Positions 1 through 5,678 of a stretch of DNA of 40,007 nucleotides are shown here, piece by piece. Within the stretch, counting starts at the first letter, position 1. Every line of letters starts with the position of its first letter. This stretch comes from a virus. Under the pieces are notes generated by a model. The model did not search any database. It was given only the letters and a program-made list of their open reading frames with translations, and was not told where the DNA came from. The stretch is from IMG/VR virus record IMGVR_UViG_3300037245_000765, positions 1 through 40,007 of that record. One strand, given 5' to 3'. Both the position numbers and the translations under genes were made by a program.

Positions 1-45
1 GTCTAGAAGCGACCCACTATCAGAATTTAGACCCCCTACCCGCAT
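1..45 (-). CDS. Possible start of a gene cut by the left window edge
   Basis: An ATG at 45-43 opens a frame that runs 15 codons to the edge without a stop (MRVGGLNSDSGSLLD). It follows an AAGGATAGGACT leader, a plausible ribosome binding site. In this gene order (HNH endonuclease upstream, large terminase expected downstream on a circular map) the expected gene is the small terminase subunit, but 15 residues are too few to recognise a family. The stretch 46-173 between this start and the previous gene holds only tiny frames and no clear gene. Confidence 0.3.
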   Translation of the reverse strand, partial: MRVGGLNSDSGSLLD

Positions 46-173
46 AGTCCTATCCTTAGGTTCCGCCCCATCGCCGCTGGTGTACCTTGCTGCCGCTCCC
101 TTGACACATCGTCATTCCGTTCCTACCGTTGGGACGGCGGGCGGTTCGCTACTCGCATCGTTCCACCTCACCC

Positions 174-272
174 CTACATACCCAGTAGCATGAGCGGTGC
201 CAGGCATGAACACGCCATGCAGCCACCGATGCCACACAGTACCATCAGTATCAGAAACAGTAGGAACTTCAT
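174..272 (-). CDS. 32-residue exported or lipoprotein-like peptide
   Basis: This short frame starts at an ATG two bases after the previous gene's stop, with a GGGGATGATGCG leader. The peptide begins MKFLLFLILMVLCGIGGC: a Lys, a hydrophobic core and then Gly-Gly-Cys, which resembles a signal peptide or weak lipobox. The remainder is short and hydrophobic. It could be a lipoprotein leader, a single-pass membrane peptide or a lysis accessory peptide. Its place at the end of a chain of coupled genes supports translation. No family is recognised. Confidence 0.5.
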   Translation of the reverse strand: MKFLLFLILMVLCGIGGCMACSCLAPLMLLGM

Positions 273-276
273 CGCA

Positions 277-540
277 TCATCCCCAGTCAAAATGGGCATC
301 AATTGCGGCACGCAACACCAGCCACTCCTTTTCGTTCAACAGCGTATGCGCCGTATAACTAACAGAGTCCGCTCCTTTCAATGGTTCATCCTCATACGTT
401 ATAGCCAGCCATGCGAACTCGTCATCGCCGCTTACGTCTATCCAGCTACGAGGCAGGTCGCCCACCATCGCAGACCCGATTCGGCACCAGTGATCCGGAG
501 TCCTATTGTCCGCGCCAAGACTTGAATGTGTTTCGCTCAT
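277..540 (-). CDS. Hypothetical protein, 87 residues
   Basis: I chose the ATG at 540, one base after the HNH gene's stop and behind a GAAAGGTGAGTGAG leader. A GTG nine bases upstream is a weaker alternative. The protein is acidic and soluble-looking, with several Trp residues (DHWCRIG, RSWID, EKEWLVL) and no membrane segment or signal peptide. No family is recognised. It sits between the HNH endonuclease and the expected terminase genes, so a packaging-related accessory role is possible but only suggested by position. Confidence 0.65.
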   Translation of the reverse strand: MSETHSSLGADNRTPDHWCRIGSAMVGDLPRSWIDVSGDDEFAWLAITYEDEPLKGADSVSYTAHTLLNEKEWLVLRAAIDAHFDWG

Positions 541-541
541 C

Positions 542-844
542 TCACTCACCTTTCACTGTTCGCTTGTCATGGCACGTCCGACACAGCGCCATGCAGTTCG
601 CTTCGTCGAGGCGCGGCCCGCCTGCGGCTATCTTCGTGATGTGATGTACGGGGTTCGCGGCATCACCGCACACCTCGCACAGCGGATGCTGCCGCAGGTA
701 CCATAGGCGGAAGCGTTGCCACCGTGCATCGTAGCCCCGCTGTCCGGCCGTGGGCCGATCGTCAGCCGGACGCTTACGCTTGGGCGGTCGGTGTAGCCTC
801 CGCACTTGGCGTATCGGCCTGTGGGTTTTGGGCTTACTTGGCAC
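542..844 (-). CDS. HNH endonuclease
   Basis: The protein has a very basic N-terminus (residues 1-45, Arg/Lys/Pro-rich) followed by an HNH fold. Visible are CEVCG (first zinc knuckle), the His-His pair in NPVHHI, an Asn in DEANCMALC and the CRTCHDK end (second knuckle plus final His). Phage HNH proteins of about 100 residues commonly sit beside the terminase and cooperate with it in cutting DNA during packaging. The place next to the expected terminase genes fits that role. The start is a GTG at 844, because the frame is closed by a stop just upstream and has no ATG before the conserved region. It is not an intron-homing enzyme on this evidence, since no interrupted gene is seen. Confidence 0.88.
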   Translation of the reverse strand: MPSKPKTHRPIRQVRRLHRPPKRKRPADDRPTAGQRGYDARWQRFRLWYLRQHPLCEVCGDAANPVHHITKIAAGGPRLDEANCMALCRTCHDKRTVKGE

Positions 845-876
845 GGCGACACTTCATCTCACAGTATCCTACCGCT

Positions 877-963
877 TCAGCGTTCATAAAAGCGCACGAC
901 CACGGCAACTGTCATTGTCAGGCACGACCCGCAAAACGCGCCAGCTATAAAACAGAACAGCAT
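877..963 (-). CDS. 28-residue single-pass membrane peptide
   Basis: The ATG overlaps the stop of the upstream gene in a TGATG junction, so it is probably translated by reinitiation. The peptide begins MLFCFIAGAFCGSCLTMTV and continues with a Val-rich stretch ending in RFYER, so one hydrophobic helix covers nearly all of it. No family can be assigned. It is one of several very small membrane peptides on this side of the genome. The short stretch between it and the HNH gene shows no further gene. Confidence 0.55.
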   Translation of the reverse strand: MLFCFIAGAFCGSCLTMTVAVVVRFYER

Positions 964-1409
964 CACGCATCCGCCTTCCCGTCGATCAGCGTGGCGAGGC
1001 GCTTGAGGATGGCCATTATGCGGAACTCGTTGTGGTTCAGCCGCTTGAAAGAATACTCCGCCACAATACTCGCCGCCGTATCGGGCATCTCAGGCTTGAT
1101 GTAGGGGCGGAGGGCTTCGGCACGGTGCCAGCCTTTGCCGCCTACTGACACGAGTTTTTGACCGCCCTCTATCACTTTCAAGGCCACAACTCGACATTCT
1201 CTGCCGAGTTGCGCCCCATCCACGTACTCCACCCGTTGCCCGAGCTGAAATGGGAACGTAACCGTCATTTGTTTGCCTCCGCCTTGTACACCCTCGGATT
1301 GTAGGAGCCTCTGTCCGGCAACCCAGCCCCGCAGCGACCACTTCTTCGCGTCTGGGCCGCATCCCGCGCAACCGTACGCGCCGTCCCACCATTCGTCGTG
1401 CGTTATCAT
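963..1409 (-). CDS. Shuffled-module protein 1 (MITHDEWW, small beta domain and TAASIVA modules)
   Basis: This 148-residue protein contains three modules seen separately in its two upstream neighbours. Residues 1-8 are MITHDEWW, as in 1406-1672. Residues 48-120 (MTVTFPFQLGQRVEYVDG onward) match the small beta domain of 1669-1980. The tail PDTAASIVAEY...LIDGK is a divergent copy of the C-terminal module shared by both. The start overlaps the previous stop (ATGA). An internal ATG at 1268, behind GGCGGAGGCAAACAA, could start the beta domain alone. Function is unknown. The beta part may be a KOW/SH3-like barrel, judging by its turn pattern. Confidence 0.72.
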   Translation of the reverse strand: MITHDEWWDGAYGCAGCGPDAKKWSLRGWVAGQRLLQSEGVQGGGKQMTVTFPFQLGQRVEYVDGAQLGRECRVVALKVIEGGQKLVSVGGKGWHRAEALRPYIKPEMPDTAASIVAEYSFKRLNHNEFRIMAILKRLATLIDGKADA

Positions 1410-1510
1410 GGCGTCACTCCCTTCCCGTCGGTTAGCGGAGCGAGGTGCTTGAAAGCTTCTAAATTCGACAGCCTGCCAGCTTCGAGATCCGCAACGATGC
1501 TCGCGGCCGT
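1384..1510. repeat. Direct repeat copy A of a gene junction
   Basis: This segment and 1647-1773 are about 125 bases long, lie 263 bases apart and differ at about five positions. Each copy contains the last 34 or so codons of one gene, its stop, the GGGAGTGACGCC ribosome binding site, the ATGA overlap and the first codons (MITHDEWW) of the next gene. It is therefore a duplicated gene border, not just a duplicated domain. Confidence 0.9.
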
Positions 1511-1672
1511 CATGGCTTGTGGCTCGTCGATTCGCGCCCGTAAGGCCTCCTGGCTAGATTCCCATCCGCAACGGCTATAGGCCTTGCAGATTGTAAGCAT
1601 TTCTTCCGTAAGCCCTCGTTTGGAAGCCGTCCCCTTGTAGTGCGCTTCCCACCATTCGTCGTGCGTTATCAT
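1406..1672 (-). CDS. Shuffled-module protein 2 (MITHDEWW plus TAASIVA modules)
   Basis: This 88-residue protein starts with MITHDEWW, as in the next gene downstream. It ends with TAASIVADLEAGRLS..LEAFKHLAPL.DGKGVTP, almost identical to the end of its upstream neighbour. The middle (residues 9-50) is unique, helical-looking and holds one Cys. The start overlaps the previous stop in ATGA behind GGGAGTGACGCC. No family is recognised. The near-identical ends suggest recent duplication followed by replacement of the middle. Confidence 0.72.
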   Translation of the reverse strand: MITHDEWWEAHYKGTASKRGLTEEMLTICKAYSRCGWESSQEALRARIDEPQAMTAASIVADLEAGRLSNLEAFKHLAPLTDGKGVTP

Positions 1673-1773
1673 GGCGTCACTCCCTTCCCGTCGATTAGCG
1701 GAGCGAGGTGCTTGAAAGCTTCTAAAATCGACAGCCTGCCAGCTTCGTAATCCGCAACGATGCTCGCCGCCGT
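1647..1773. repeat. Direct repeat copy B of a gene junction
   Basis: This is the partner of the segment at 1384-1510, with about 95 percent identity by eye. It carries the same C-terminal module, stop, ribosome binding site and MITHDEWW start. A third, much more divergent relative of the C-terminal module alone lies at about 966-1075. Confidence 0.9.
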
Positions 1774-1980
1774 ATCGGGCGCCGGGGGCTCTTGGTAGGC
1801 GCGGAGTTCAACCGGATCGACACTCCGGAGATCACAGTCCCTTTCAACCGCCACCAGGAACTTGCCGGCTTTCGCCAGCTTCAGCGAGTGGACTTGCCAT
1901 GCCTCACCGACGTGCTGCCCGCTCACGAACCCGACCCACTGCCCGATTGAGAATGGGAATGCAACCGTTACTTCCGCCAT
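1669..1980 (-). CDS. Shuffled-module protein 3 (small beta domain plus TAASIVA modules)
   Basis: The start is taken as the ATG at 1980 (MAEVTVAFPFSIGQ); an in-frame ATG lies one codon upstream. Residues 1-65 form a small beta-rich domain related to the middle of 963-1409 (VAFPFSIGQWVGFVSG against VTFPFQLGQRVEYVDG). Residues 68-103 are the shared C-terminal module (PDTAASIVADYEAGRLSILE onward, ending DGKGVTP). It lacks the MITHDEWW start found in the two downstream paralogues. Function is unknown. Confidence 0.75.
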   Translation of the reverse strand: MAEVTVAFPFSIGQWVGFVSGQHVGEAWQVHSLKLAKAGKFLVAVERDCDLRSVDPVELRAYQEPPAPDTAASIVADYEAGRLSILEAFKHLAPLIDGKGVTP

Positions 1981-1990
1981 CACTGTCCTC

Positions 1991-2176
1991 CTAGGAAATG
2001 GATTCGATGTCGTCTGGCCGGCTCCAGGTCTCCCGCTTCACGCCATTGGTGTCGAAATAGCGCACTCGAAACCACTGCGCACCATCCTCGTCAAACCAGA
2101 GCGCAATAACCTTGCCAGAATTGGGGCCGAGTTTCACCTCGTCGCCGATGCTGTACTTGAATTCTACCGCTTGCAT
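1991..2176 (-). CDS. Small beta-barrel-like protein, 61 residues
   Basis: This compact protein (FKYSIGDEVKLGPNSGKVIA, then alternating beta-type segments) resembles the size and turn pattern of KOW/SH3-like barrels: GDEV, GKV, a Trp-rich strand and RPDDI at the end. The start follows CTGAAAGGAACAAC, a good ribosome binding site. Such small barrels are common in phage early regions but have no agreed function. It is the first gene after a likely terminator at 2191-2248, so it may have its own promoter or depend on readthrough. Confidence 0.7.
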   Translation of the reverse strand: MQAVEFKYSIGDEVKLGPNSGKVIALWFDEDGAQWFRVRYFDTNGVKRETWSRPDDIESIS

Positions 2177-2190
2177 GTTGTTCCTTTCAG

Positions 2191-2248
2191 AAAAGGGGGC
2201 GCGGGGCTTTGCGCTGGCCTATGGCGGGAGAGAGGCCACCCCGCGCCC
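2191..2248 (-). terminator. Two-tier GC hairpin followed by a short T run (minus strand)
   Basis: The outer stem is a perfect 10-bp pair (GGGCGCGGGG at 2197-2206 with CCCCGCGCCC at 2239-2248). An inner stem pairs GGCCT (2216-2220) with AGGCC (2233-2237). Read on the minus strand, the structure is followed by CCCCTTTTCTG. This suits an intrinsic terminator after the membrane protein gene at 2310-2645. The T run is only four long, so termination may be partial. Confidence 0.6.
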
Positions 2249-2309
2249 TAAGGAGGTTTCGTTCATGCTTCACGTTGTACGGTCCCGCCATGACCATCCC
2301 GCCTTGATT

Positions 2310-2645
2310 CTACGTCTTCAGGCGCTTCATCTCGCGACGGTGGCTACACTCGACAAAGTGCCGCTGGAAAGCGAACAGCCCACGCACGATGAGCATGAGC
2401 CCGACCACCATCACAATCAGCGAGAGCAAAACGAGCGCCACGAGAACAATCGCCCCAGCGCCAGCAGCCGACTGGATCGAGACGCTGCCGATGTTCTGGG
2501 TAGCATCGTCGCCGAGGCGGTCCATGCGTGGCGTGAGACTGCAAGCCGTGAGACAGCACAGGCCCAGGACCGCGATGCCCACCATCAGCATCACCAGGAC
2601 GCCCCAGAACGTGCCGTTGCTGCGCCGCTGGCGGTGAGGGATCAT
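2310..2645 (-). CDS. Membrane lipoprotein-like protein, two hydrophobic segments
   Basis: The 111-residue protein has a basic start (MIPHRQRRSNG) and a hydrophobic segment at about residues 13-33 ending in LTAC, a valid lipobox pattern with Cys35. A soluble stretch follows (about 36-58), then a long second hydrophobic segment (about 60-90) and a basic tail (CSHRREMKRLKT). If the lipobox is used, the mature protein would be both lipidated and membrane-spanning. Otherwise it is a two-pass membrane protein. It overlaps the upstream exported protein gene by ATGA. A lysis or envelope role is possible, but no family is recognised. Confidence 0.72.
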   Translation of the reverse strand: MIPHRQRRSNGTFWGVLVMLMVGIAVLGLCCLTACSLTPRMDRLGDDATQNIGSVSIQSAAGAGAIVLVALVLLSLIVMVVGLMLIVRGLFAFQRHFVECSHRREMKRLKT

Positions 2646-3325
2646 TCCACCTCGTCCGTCAGCAGGTTGTCGGCCGACTCGCTTCCGAAGCCGATGGCGT
2701 CAGCGAGCGCGGCGTCGCTTGGCACCACTTCAATCCCGAGCGTGTCCAGCTCGTCGACGATGTTCCACCCGCCGTACTCGTCGTCGTAGACGCCAGCGAT
2801 GGTGTACTGATCGAACCAGTCACAAATCTCGATCGTGGTCTCGCCCACCGCGAGGGCCTCGAAGATAAAGGACGTGACGTAGCACCCTTCCGGGGTCGCC
2901 ACCGGGAGTGCCCCCCAGTAGTTCGGCCAAGCGTGGTAATCGCAGTCTCCGTCGTCGAAGGTGTTGTTCCAGCCGCCCATCCCTGAGTCATCGGGGAAAC
3001 CCGTGAACATCCACTCGTAACCCCCTTCCTCGCAGGGTTGCCCGTAACCGTCCGGGGGCCACACGGTCTCACAGGTCACGCCATGTAACTGGAGGATCGC
3101 CGGATTCCAGGTTAGCGGCGTAGTGACCATGCTGAAAACTTCGTCACCACCCTCGGGGTTGTCGGCCACCGCGTACAGATCGACGTAGACGATCTCGCCG
3201 ATCTGCACCACGGGTGTCTCGACGCGCAGGGAGAGGTCGATCGCCTTCCACGCCTGCCCCCAGGCGTCGCCAACAGCCCACAACCCACAAATAGCCAATG
3301 CAGCAATGGTCGCGCTATTCAACAT
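2642..3325 (-). CDS. Exported cohesin-like beta-sandwich protein
   Basis: Residues 1-23 look like a cleavable signal peptide (hydrophobic core, then VGDAWGQA). The rest has a cohesin-type pattern: LSLRVETPVVQIGEIVYVDL, TPLTWNPAILQL, an acidic Gly/Asn-rich loop (DDSGMGGWNNTFDDGDCDYH) that could bind calcium, then TPEGCYVTSFIFEAL and TTIEIC. In known proteins this fold mediates protein or cell-surface attachment and is frequent in planctomycete surface proteins. About six Cys residues suggest disulphides outside the cytoplasm. The last 18 residues (FGSESADNLLTDEVE) closely match the end of the adjacent lipoprotein at 3315-3620. The start has a strong AGGAGGTGCCAG leader. A role in altering the host surface or blocking superinfection is inference only. 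Confidence 0.8.
   Translation of the reverse strand: MLNSATIAALAICGLWAVGDAWGQAWKAIDLSLRVETPVVQIGEIVYVDLYAVADNPEGGDEVFSMVTTPLTWNPAILQLHGVTCETVWPPDGYGQPCEEGGYEWMFTGFPDDSGMGGWNNTFDDGDCDYHAWPNYWGALPVATPEGCYVTSFIFEALAVGETTIEICDWFDQYTIAGVYDDEYGGWNIVDELDTLGIEVVPSDAALADAIGFGSESADNLLTDEVE
2647..2695. repeat. Duplicated C-terminal coding segment, copy A
   Basis: This DNA encodes the FGSESADNLLTDE tail of the exported protein. It matches 3331-3381, which encodes FGSVSADDLLTSEE in the lipoprotein. I count 33 identical bases in a 40-base ungapped stretch starting at CGTCAGCAGGT. The copies lie about 690 bases apart, at the ends of two adjacent genes. Confidence 0.8.
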
Positions 3326-3620
3326 CTGGCACCTCCTCGCTCGTCAGCAGGTCATCGGCCGACACCGATCCGAAGTCGATGCTGCCGTCAAAGCTCAAGC
3401 TCATATTTTCGGCGCCGAGGAAGAACAGCGTTTTAGCGCCGGCCTGTAGTGGGCTGCCGCCGCCAGTGATGACGAGGTGGCCGGCGGCGTTGCCTTCCTT
3501 CAGCATCGTGAGGGTCTGGTCGTACTGCGCCGAGTCGCACCCGGCCGGCAACCACACCAGGCACAGCAGCACGACCCAGCCCAGCATCTCCAACACTCTC
3601 AGTTTCGTTTTTCTGCTCAT
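3315..3620 (-). CDS. Lipoprotein with a tail shared with its neighbour
   Basis: The ATG at 3620 overlaps the upstream stop (ATGA). The 101-residue protein starts MSRKTKLRVLEMLGWVVLLCLVW, then LPAGC: a basic region, a hydrophobic core and a textbook lipobox with Cys at about residue 28. It should be exported and lipid-anchored. The mature part is short (GGGSPLQAGAKTLFF, then AENMSLSFDG) and ends in IDFGSVSADDLLTSEEVPDVE. That tail is nearly the same as the tail of the exported cohesin-like protein encoded next. The two genes are coupled: the ribosome binding site of the next gene lies in the Glu-Glu-Val codons here. They probably act together outside the cytoplasm. No named family. Confidence 0.78.
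   Translation of the reverse strand: MSRKTKLRVLEMLGWVVLLCLVWLPAGCDSAQYDQTLTMLKEGNAAGHLVITGGGSPLQAGAKTLFFLGAENMSLSFDGSIDFGSVSADDLLTSEEVPDVE
3331..3381. repeat. Duplicated C-terminal coding segment, copy B
   Basis: This is the partner of 2647-2695. It contains the codons for FGSVSADDLLTSEE of the lipoprotein and the GGAGG that serves the following gene. Confidence 0.8.
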
Positions 3621-3802
3621 GGTGCACTCCCTATTAGGCAAGCGTTGCCCGTATTCACGTCTTGGCACACGATAACACCCTCGTACTCAATCCCTTGAAG
3701 GCGATCTAGTTCCTTGATTCGCTTGTCTATTAGCCGTGTTGTGAGCCGCTTCAAACACTGCTCAACTACTTCACACTTCGGGCACAGATACGGCTTGCTC
3801 AT
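3617..3802 (-). CDS. Small Cys-containing protein, 61 residues
   Basis: It begins MSKPYLCPKCEVVEQCLKRL: a CPKC knuckle and a third Cys close to the N-terminus, with two more Cys near the C-terminus (VCQDV, NACLIG). The middle is a charged helix (RLIDKRIKELDRLQG). It may bind a metal, though the spacing is not that of a standard zinc ribbon. It is coupled by ATGA to both the membrane protein upstream and the lipoprotein downstream. No family is recognised. Confidence 0.65.
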   Translation of the reverse strand: MSKPYLCPKCEVVEQCLKRLTTRLIDKRIKELDRLQGIEYEGVIVCQDVNTGNACLIGSAP

Positions 3803-3993
3803 GGCATCTCCAATAGCCGATCAAGCTTCTTTTCTATCCGGTCAAGCCCATCCCCGATATTGCTGATGTGCACGTCTTGGGCAGCGTTCTTGGACAGGTT
3901 GGCCCCAACCGCACCAGCCACCGCTATGATCGCAACGATGACGCCTGTCAGCACCCACCGTGTCCACGTTCCGCTGCCGTTGGCAGTCGCCAT
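3799..3993 (-). CDS. Small membrane protein, one helix plus coiled coil
   Basis: The 64-residue protein has a short polar start, a single transmembrane helix at about residues 12-32 (WVLTGVIVAIIAVAGAVGA) and an amphipathic tail with regular Leu/Ile spacing (IGDGLDRIEKKLDRLLEM). This layout is like holin-associated XhlA-type or spanin-like accessory proteins with the helix moved to the N-terminus. It follows two tiny membrane peptides (4006-4183), and together they are the best candidates for a lysis cassette. An ordinary phage membrane protein of unknown role is the alternative. Confidence 0.68.
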   Translation of the reverse strand: MATANGSGTWTRWVLTGVIVAIIAVAGAVGANLSKNAAQDVHISNIGDGLDRIEKKLDRLLEMP

Positions 3994-4005
3994 GTCGGCC
4001 TCCCG

Positions 4006-4122
4006 TTATTCCCGAATGTAGTCAAACCAAACCAGCCATGCCCCCACGGCCACGCAGAACACCCGCAGGCACGCCGCCATCACCGCCCCCACCTGTCGAT
4101 CAGAGACTTGTGCCAAGCGCAT
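4006..4122 (-). CDS. 38-residue single-pass membrane peptide
   Basis: The frame starts MRLAQVSDRQVGAVMAACLR and continues with a hydrophobic stretch rich in Val, Ala and Trp (VFCVAVGAWLVWF), ending DYIRE. One membrane helix is clear. It overlaps the upstream 27-residue peptide by 23 bases in another frame. The ribosome binding site is weak, so it probably depends on coupling. It may be a holin-like or holin-antagonist peptide, judged by size and location only. Confidence 0.55.
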   Translation of the reverse strand: MRLAQVSDRQVGAVMAACLRVFCVAVGAWLVWFDYIRE

Positions 4123-4183
4123 AATAGCACCACGTAGTAAGCAGTCGTCCAAAGATTTCGAGAATCACAATTGCCAAAGGCAT
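4100..4183 (-). CDS. 27-residue membrane peptide
   Basis: The ATG at 4183 follows GGCGACAGGAGAAACGAC, a strong ribosome binding site that argues for real translation. The peptide MPLAIVILEIFGRLLTTWCY plus seven more residues is hydrophobic with one Glu and one Arg. It is the first of three consecutive small membrane-protein genes. The stretch 4184-4275 between it and the previous gene contains a tandem CTGTCGCCAGT and no gene. Confidence 0.55.
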   Translation of the reverse strand: MPLAIVILEIFGRLLTTWCYYALGTSL

Positions 4184-4275
4184 GTCGTTTCTCCTGTCGC
4201 CAGTCTGTCGCCAGTTTCAACGCTTCAAAAGCGTACCGTCGGGATGCGGGGGATGCAACCTTAAATCGGCGGGAA

Positions 4276-4764
4276 TCAGCCGTCCGCGCTTCCCCGCCTT
4301 GCTACCCGCCTAACCGCGAGCACGCCACTCCGGTTGTGGAATTTCGCCAACTCTTCGACCGCTACGTCCGCCTCCGAGAACGTCAGCCGCAGACCGATGT
4401 CGTCCAGGCCTACCGAGATTCGAGACACCTCCGCGATCGCGTCCAGCTCGGTCGACGTATCGACCAGCGTAGCCTGCCCGCCGTCGTCACCGTCGGCCAG
4501 CGGATCGCAACGCATGATCGCCGTGAGCCGTGAATCGCAAAGCTCGGTGCGCAACTTGTTCAGGTCTGCCAGAGCGGAGCAATGGCCGTAAGCCGGCAGA
4601 TCGACTTTCACGCCAATGCCTACGCCCTTGGCTCCGACCGCAACGCTTCCGAATTCAACCGGCCGCTGCCAGTATCCGCGCGGGGCCTTCCACGGCTGCC
4701 CTTCCGTCGATTCCGTTTCGCCTTTCGCTTTGTCGTTGCTTTCGGTCTGATCCGTTTTCGCCAT
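4276..4764 (-). CDS. Conserved phage-type protein of unknown function, 162 residues
   Basis: I chose the ATG at 4764 (MAKTDQTESNDKAKGE); the frame is open further upstream, but that part lies over the methyltransferase end. The first 35 residues are acidic and disordered. The rest is a regular alpha/beta pattern with VEFGSVAVGAKGVGIGVKVD, a Cys-containing helix, and IGLRLTFSEADVAVEELAKF followed by RSGVLAVRR. The FGSVxxGxKxxxxGVKxD start and LTFSxxxxxVxxLxxFxxRSG end recall a small family seen in phage early regions, usually annotated only as hypothetical. It directly follows the methyltransferase gene, 12 bases apart. Confidence 0.72.
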   Translation of the reverse strand: MAKTDQTESNDKAKGETESTEGQPWKAPRGYWQRPVEFGSVAVGAKGVGIGVKVDLPAYGHCSALADLNKLRTELCDSRLTAIMRCDPLADGDDGGQATLVDTSTELDAIAEVSRISVGLDDIGLRLTFSEADVAVEELAKFHNRSGVLAVRRVARRGSADG

Positions 4765-4775
4765 CGGTACATCTC

Positions 4776-5678
4776 CTATGCCCCCTGCGGTACCCCCGCC
4801 ACGCTCCACAACGTCCGCTGTTCTTCGTTCCGTGCCCGAATCGCTTTCGCGAGATTCTTCAACGCAGCCTCATGGTAGGATTCTTTGATCTCAAATCCAC
4901 AGAACCGCCGGCCGCGTTTCAGGGCGACGTAGCCCTCGGAACCGATGCCCGCGAACGGGCTGAACACAATCTCGCCCGGATTCGAGAACAGCCGCACCAG
5001 CCGATCAATCACACCGAGCTGTAACGGGCAGATATGCTTCGTGTCTTTTTCGCTACGCCCGGCGGCGACGTTCAGAGTGTCTGTCTCGCGGATATCCGAC
5101 CAGCAGCATTCAGCCCACTCGATCCATTCGTCGCGACTGACCTCATTCTCGGAGGTGATCCGCACCGCGTTCTCGCCGGGAGCCACAAACTTGAGCAAGT
5201 AGTCCGGCAGGGCGCCGCGCGACCGTGCCCGGTCGGCTTCCAGCCCAGAGAATTGAAGCTCCCGCGAGTGCGTGCGGATCGCTTGGCCCTGCGGATTCTT
5301 CCGCACACACCAATCGTACTCAAAGACCAGTCCCGCCCGTTCGCCCAGTCGGATGTTCATCCCGCGAAAGTCGAACAACCCCTGCCCCCCGGCCCGCTTC
5401 ATGCGTGGTATCTGCGCGACATGCACCATCACCACCCGCCCCGGCTTCACGATGCGAGCGAGTTGCCGATAGAAAAACGACAGATGCAGCTTGCTTTCGT
5501 TCGCCGGATCGTCGCTGTTGCCGATGTCGCAGGCGTCTTCGGTATAGGCGTAGAGGCTGGGGAACGGTGGCGAGAACACGGCTAGATCGACCGCGTTCGG
5601 CGGCATCGTCGCCATGCCCTCGATGCAGTCGATCAGATCAAGCTGATACTCGCCTTCAATCTCGAATTGTGGAGGCAT
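4776..5678 (-). CDS. Beta-class site-specific DNA methyltransferase
   Basis: The 300-residue protein has catalytic motif IV SPPF at residues 36-39, early in the chain, and the AdoMet-binding motif I FSPFAGIGSEG at about 239-249 followed by GFEIKESYHEAA. The order IV, target recognition region, then I is that of beta-class amino-methyltransferases (N4-cytosine or N6-adenine). SPPF does not by itself settle which base is modified. The centre (about 110-220) would hold target recognition. The start overlaps the end of the helicase gene by 23 bases, so the two are translated together. With no restriction nuclease nearby, protection of phage DNA from host restriction is the likely role. Confidence 0.9.
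   Translation of the reverse strand: MPPQFEIEGEYQLDLIDCIEGMATMPPNAVDLAVFSPPFPSLYAYTEDACDIGNSDDPANESKLHLSFFYRQLARIVKPGRVVMVHVAQIPRMKRAGGQGLFDFRGMNIRLGERAGLVFEYDWCVRKNPQGQAIRTHSRELQFSGLEADRARSRGALPDYLLKFVAPGENAVRITSENEVSRDEWIEWAECCWSDIRETDTLNVAAGRSEKDTKHICPLQLGVIDRLVRLFSNPGEIVFSPFAGIGSEGYVALKRGRRFCGFEIKESYHEAALKNLAKAIRARNEEQRTLWSVAGVPQGA

Noticed and set aside
2194-2304. 36-codon minus-strand frame over the terminator at 2191-2248
   Set aside because: Its sequence is the hairpin itself read as codons. The terminator is the simpler explanation.
2112-2789. Plus-strand frame of 225 codons
   Set aside because: It lies antisense to several coupled minus-strand genes and shows low-complexity His/Asp/Ala composition typical of a shadow.
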